A DNA stretch of 8,653 bases from Bacteroidia bacterium. GTDB lineage: Bacteria > Bacteroidota > Bacteroidia > B-17B0 > Aurantibacillaceae. The translations under genes were made by a program, and so were the position numbers. The stretch covers positions 6,101 through 14,753 of the forward strand of contig JAOABO010000031.1 of the NCBI GenBank assembly GCA_026418315.1, read 5' to 3'. The notes beneath the pieces were generated by a model, which did no database searches, had not been told where the DNA came from, and saw only the letters and a program-made list of their open reading frames with translations. This document shows, piece by piece, positions 6,295 to 8,653 of this stretch. Every line of letters starts with the position of its first letter. Positions within the stretch are counted from its first letter, which is position 1.

Positions 6295-8625
6295 ATGAAT
6301 AATATGGATTTTTTGAAAGATTTAAATGAAGTGCAAAGACAATCGGTAGAATATATTGATAGTCCCTTGATGGTAATAGCCGGTGCGGGCTCTGGAAAAA
6401 CAAGGGTGTTGACTTACAAAATTGCCTATTTGATTCAAAAAGGATGGAAGCCATACAACATTCTTGCATTAACCTTTACCAATAAAGCAGCTGGTGAAAT
6501 GAAAGAAAGAATTGCTCATTTAGTGAACCCTGCCTACGCCCGTCAGGTATGGATGGGAACTTTTCATTCTGTATTTGCTAAAATACTGAGAAGAGAAGCA
6601 GAAAAAATATCCTATACACCCACTTTTACCATTTATGACACAGAGGATAGTAAAAAGATTATCAGCGATATTGTAAAAAGAATGAATTTAGACGATAAAA
6701 ATATATACAAGCCCACATCTGTGTTGGCAAGAATTTCAGATTTGAAAAACAATCTCATTTCTCCGGCTAAATATGAAACCCTTCCTAATTTAATATCAGA
6801 AGACCGATACAGGAAAAGAGAGCATTTTGTTGATGTATATAAAGCGTATCAAAAACAATTGTACAGGAATGGAGCTATGGATTTTGATGATTTGCTTTAT
6901 TACACCAATGTGTTGTTCAGAGATTTTCCGGATGTTTTAGATAAATATCAGAATTTATTTCAATATATATTAGTAGATGAATTTCAGGACACTAATTTTT
7001 CTCAGTATTTATCTGTGAAGCAATTGGCAAAAAACCATCAGAAAGTATGTGTGGTAGGAGATGATGCGCAAAGCATATATAGTTTCAGAGGTGCTGATAT
7101 CAATAATATAGTTACGAACTTTCGCAAGGATTTTCCGCAACATAAACTATTCAAATTAGAGGAAAATTACCGAAGTACTCAACATATTGTTGAGGCGTCT
7201 AATGCCATTATCAAAAAAAATAAAAACCAGATACCTAAAAAGGTCTATACCAATAATTCAAAAGGAGAGCCATTATTTTTATATGCCTGTACAGATGAAA
7301 ACCACGAAGCTCATATTATTGCAAAGGAAATTTTATCTCTCATCAATAAAGGAGCTGATTATTCCGATATGGCCATTCTGTATAGAACGAATGCACAGTC
7401 CAGGGTTTTTGAAGATGTATTCAGAAAATATCAAATTCCTTACAAGATATATGGAGGCATGTCGTTTTATCAAAGAAAAGAAGTAAAAGATGTGTTGGCA
7501 TATTTTCGTGTGGTTATTAATTCTAAAGATGAAGAGGCATTGATGAGAATTATCAATTTTCCGACAAGAGGATTAGGTGATACCACTCTCGAAAAGATGA
7601 GTAATTATGCCTATGATAACCAAATCAGTTTGTTTGAATTAATGCAGAATGTAAGGTTATTACAAAACGAATTGAATATTAGTAATAAGCAAACAGCCGT
7701 TATTGAAAATTTTGTGGCCAATATTGTTGGATTTAGAAACAACTTATTTGAACAAGATGTAGTAACTCTTGCAAAAGAAATACTTGATTTTTCAGGGATT
7801 ATAAAGTATTATGAATCTTCCCCTACAGAAGAAAATAAAGAACGAGTTTTAAATATTAAAGAATTAATAAATGCTATTGAACAATTTTCGGCTACAGAGC
7901 GAACATTACCCGAAGAGCAAACAATGAATGAAAATCAATTACCTGCATTTCGTACATTAGAAGAATTTATGAGAGAAGTGAGTTTATTAACATCACAAGA
8001 TGAGAAAGATGTTTTGAATATGTCGCCCAAGGTTCTTTTAATGACCATACATCTTTCAAAAGGATTGGAGTTTCCTTATGTATTTGTAACAGGATTAGAA
8101 GAAGGATTATTTCCATCTTCAAGAACCATGTTTGAAGATGAAATAGAAGAAGAACGCCGATTGTTTTATGTTTCTGTTACAAGGGCAAAAATAAGAGCAC
8201 ATTTATCTTTTGCTCAAAAACGGTTTATTAATGGAAGGTCTAATTACTCTGTTCCAAGTAGATTTATTAATGAGCTTCCGCAAGAGTTGATAAGTGTACA
8301 AACCGATATGCCCAACAGACGCCAATACATTTCGTCAGACCTTGATAGTTCCAATATATATTTTGAGAAAACGAATAAGACAGAAAGCCCACGAAAACTT
8401 GTATCAGTTCATCAAGCTACCAAAAATAACAGTGAAGCAAATTATTCTGCTGTTCAAAATAAAGATCTGGAAAAAGGCCATGTCATTTATCATGATAAAT
8501 TTGGAAAAGGAACCATTTTGGAAATAAGTGGGAAATGGCCGGATAGCAAGGCCATCGTGCATTTTGATGCGCATGGTCAAAAAGTATTGTTATTAAAGTT
8601 TGCTAAGTTAGAAAAGATACAATAA
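6295..8625 (+). CDS. uvrD: UvrD/PcrA-family superfamily 1A DNA helicase
   Basis: This is a complete 776-residue ATP-dependent 3'-5' DNA helicase, slightly longer than typical UvrD or PcrA (about 720-740). The family acts in nucleotide excision and mismatch repair, in removing RecA or stalled RNA polymerase, and in replication restart. All helicase motifs are visible: Q motif LNEVQ (10-14), Walker A AGAGSGKT (29-36), Ia LTFTNKAAGEMKER (59-72), Ib GTFHSVF (88-94), II VDEFQDTN (227-234), III GDDAQSIYSFRGA (255-267), IV LEENYRST (288-295), V TIHLSKGLEF (584-593) and VI EEERRLFYVSVTRAK (618-632). A polar linker (about 665-720) leads to a C-terminal Tudor-like domain (about 725-775, GHVIYHDKFGKGTILEI), which in PcrA/UvrD contacts RNA polymerase; this favours PcrA/UvrD over Rep or RecB-type nucleases, and no nuclease domain is present. 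The ATG at 6295 is used; a second ATG at 6304 is equally possible and changes little. It is transcribed divergently from the TlpA operon. Confidence 0.95.
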   Translation: MNNMDFLKDLNEVQRQSVEYIDSPLMVIAGAGSGKTRVLTYKIAYLIQKGWKPYNILALTFTNKAAGEMKERIAHLVNPAYARQVWMGTFHSVFAKILRREAEKISYTPTFTIYDTEDSKKIISDIVKRMNLDDKNIYKPTSVLARISDLKNNLISPAKYETLPNLISEDRYRKREHFVDVYKAYQKQLYRNGAMDFDDLLYYTNVLFRDFPDVLDKYQNLFQYILVDEFQDTNFSQYLSVKQLAKNHQKVCVVGDDAQSIYSFRGADINNIVTNFRKDFPQHKLFKLEENYRSTQHIVEASNAIIKKNKNQIPKKVYTNNSKGEPLFLYACTDENHEAHIIAKEILSLINKGADYSDMAILYRTNAQSRVFEDVFRKYQIPYKIYGGMSFYQRKEVKDVLAYFRVVINSKDEEALMRIINFPTRGLGDTTLEKMSNYAYDNQISLFELMQNVRLLQNELNISNKQTAVIENFVANIVGFRNNLFEQDVVTLAKEILDFSGIIKYYESSPTEENKERVLNIKELINAIEQFSATERTLPEEQTMNENQLPAFRTLEEFMREVSLLTSQDEKDVLNMSPKVLLMTIHLSKGLEFPYVFVTGLEEGLFPSSRTMFEDEIEEERRLFYVSVTRAKIRAHLSFAQKRFINGRSNYSVPSRFINELPQELISVQTDMPNRRQYISSDLDSSNIYFEKTNKTESPRKLVSVHQATKNNSEANYSAVQNKDLEKGHVIYHDKFGKGTILEISGKWPDSKAIVHFDAHGQKVLLLKFAKLEKIQ

Positions 8626-8653
8626 TACCAACTATCAGATTGCTGTCTATTTG
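8626..8653. other. Sequence after the helicase stop, no feature seen
   Basis: The 28 bases after the helicase TAA show no hairpin followed by a T-run and no start of a recognisable gene. A terminator or downstream gene could begin just outside the window. Confidence 0.5.

Noticed and set aside
7187..8527. Plus-strand open frames of 99 and 77 codons inside the helicase gene
   Set aside because: They are out-of-frame shadows of helicase coding sequence without independent start signals.
1..8653. Mobile element, CRISPR array, defence system, RNA gene or toxin-antitoxin pair
   Set aside because: No direct repeats with spacers, transposase or integrase motifs, tRNA-like folds or small gene pairs were seen. 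The UvrD-like helicase has a Tudor-like C-terminus and no nuclease domain or partner nuclease gene, so it is read as a housekeeping repair helicase.

Overview
The window looks like an ordinary chromosomal segment of a Bacteroidota (Bacteroidetes) bacterium. The evidence is the AT-rich composition, a GldC-type gliding-motility protein, a lipoprotein with a DUF4369-like N-terminus and a TlpA-type thioredoxin domain, a large M1 metallopeptidase with a beta-rich C-terminal extension, gene starts without a Shine-Dalgarno sequence, and promoter elements matching the Bacteroidota consensus TAnnTTTG. The order or family cannot be fixed from the sequence alone; Chitinophagales, Sphingobacteriales and Flavobacteriales are all possible.

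Layout. Five complete genes fill almost all of the window. Four lie on the minus strand, read right to left: a TlpA-like thiol-disulfide lipoprotein (6165-5044), an M1-family metallopeptidase (5034-1987), gldC (1976-1656) and yifB/comM (1544-3). The first three are separated by only 9 and 10 bases and are almost certainly one operon. A 111-base gap precedes yifB, which may have its own promoter. A 129-base divergent region (6166-6294) carries a good promoter for the operon and one for the fifth gene, a UvrD/PcrA-type helicase on the plus strand (6295-8625). The last 28 bases hold nothing recognisable.

How the genes relate. The operon joins two exported proteins, a periplasm-facing redox lipoprotein and an exported peptidase probably anchored by a C-terminal barrel, to a small cytoplasmic gliding accessory protein. 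This suggests cell-envelope work, but a shared pathway is inference. The flanking genes yifB (recombination and branch migration in DNA uptake) and uvrD/pcrA (repair helicase) are both DNA-processing housekeeping genes and need not be functionally linked to the operon.

I found no mobile element, CRISPR array, RNA gene, toxin-antitoxin pair or defence cluster. I see no convincing undescribed system. The most interesting items are the peptidase/barrel fusion, its place between a thioredoxin lipoprotein and gldC, and the gldC gene without an adjacent gldB.
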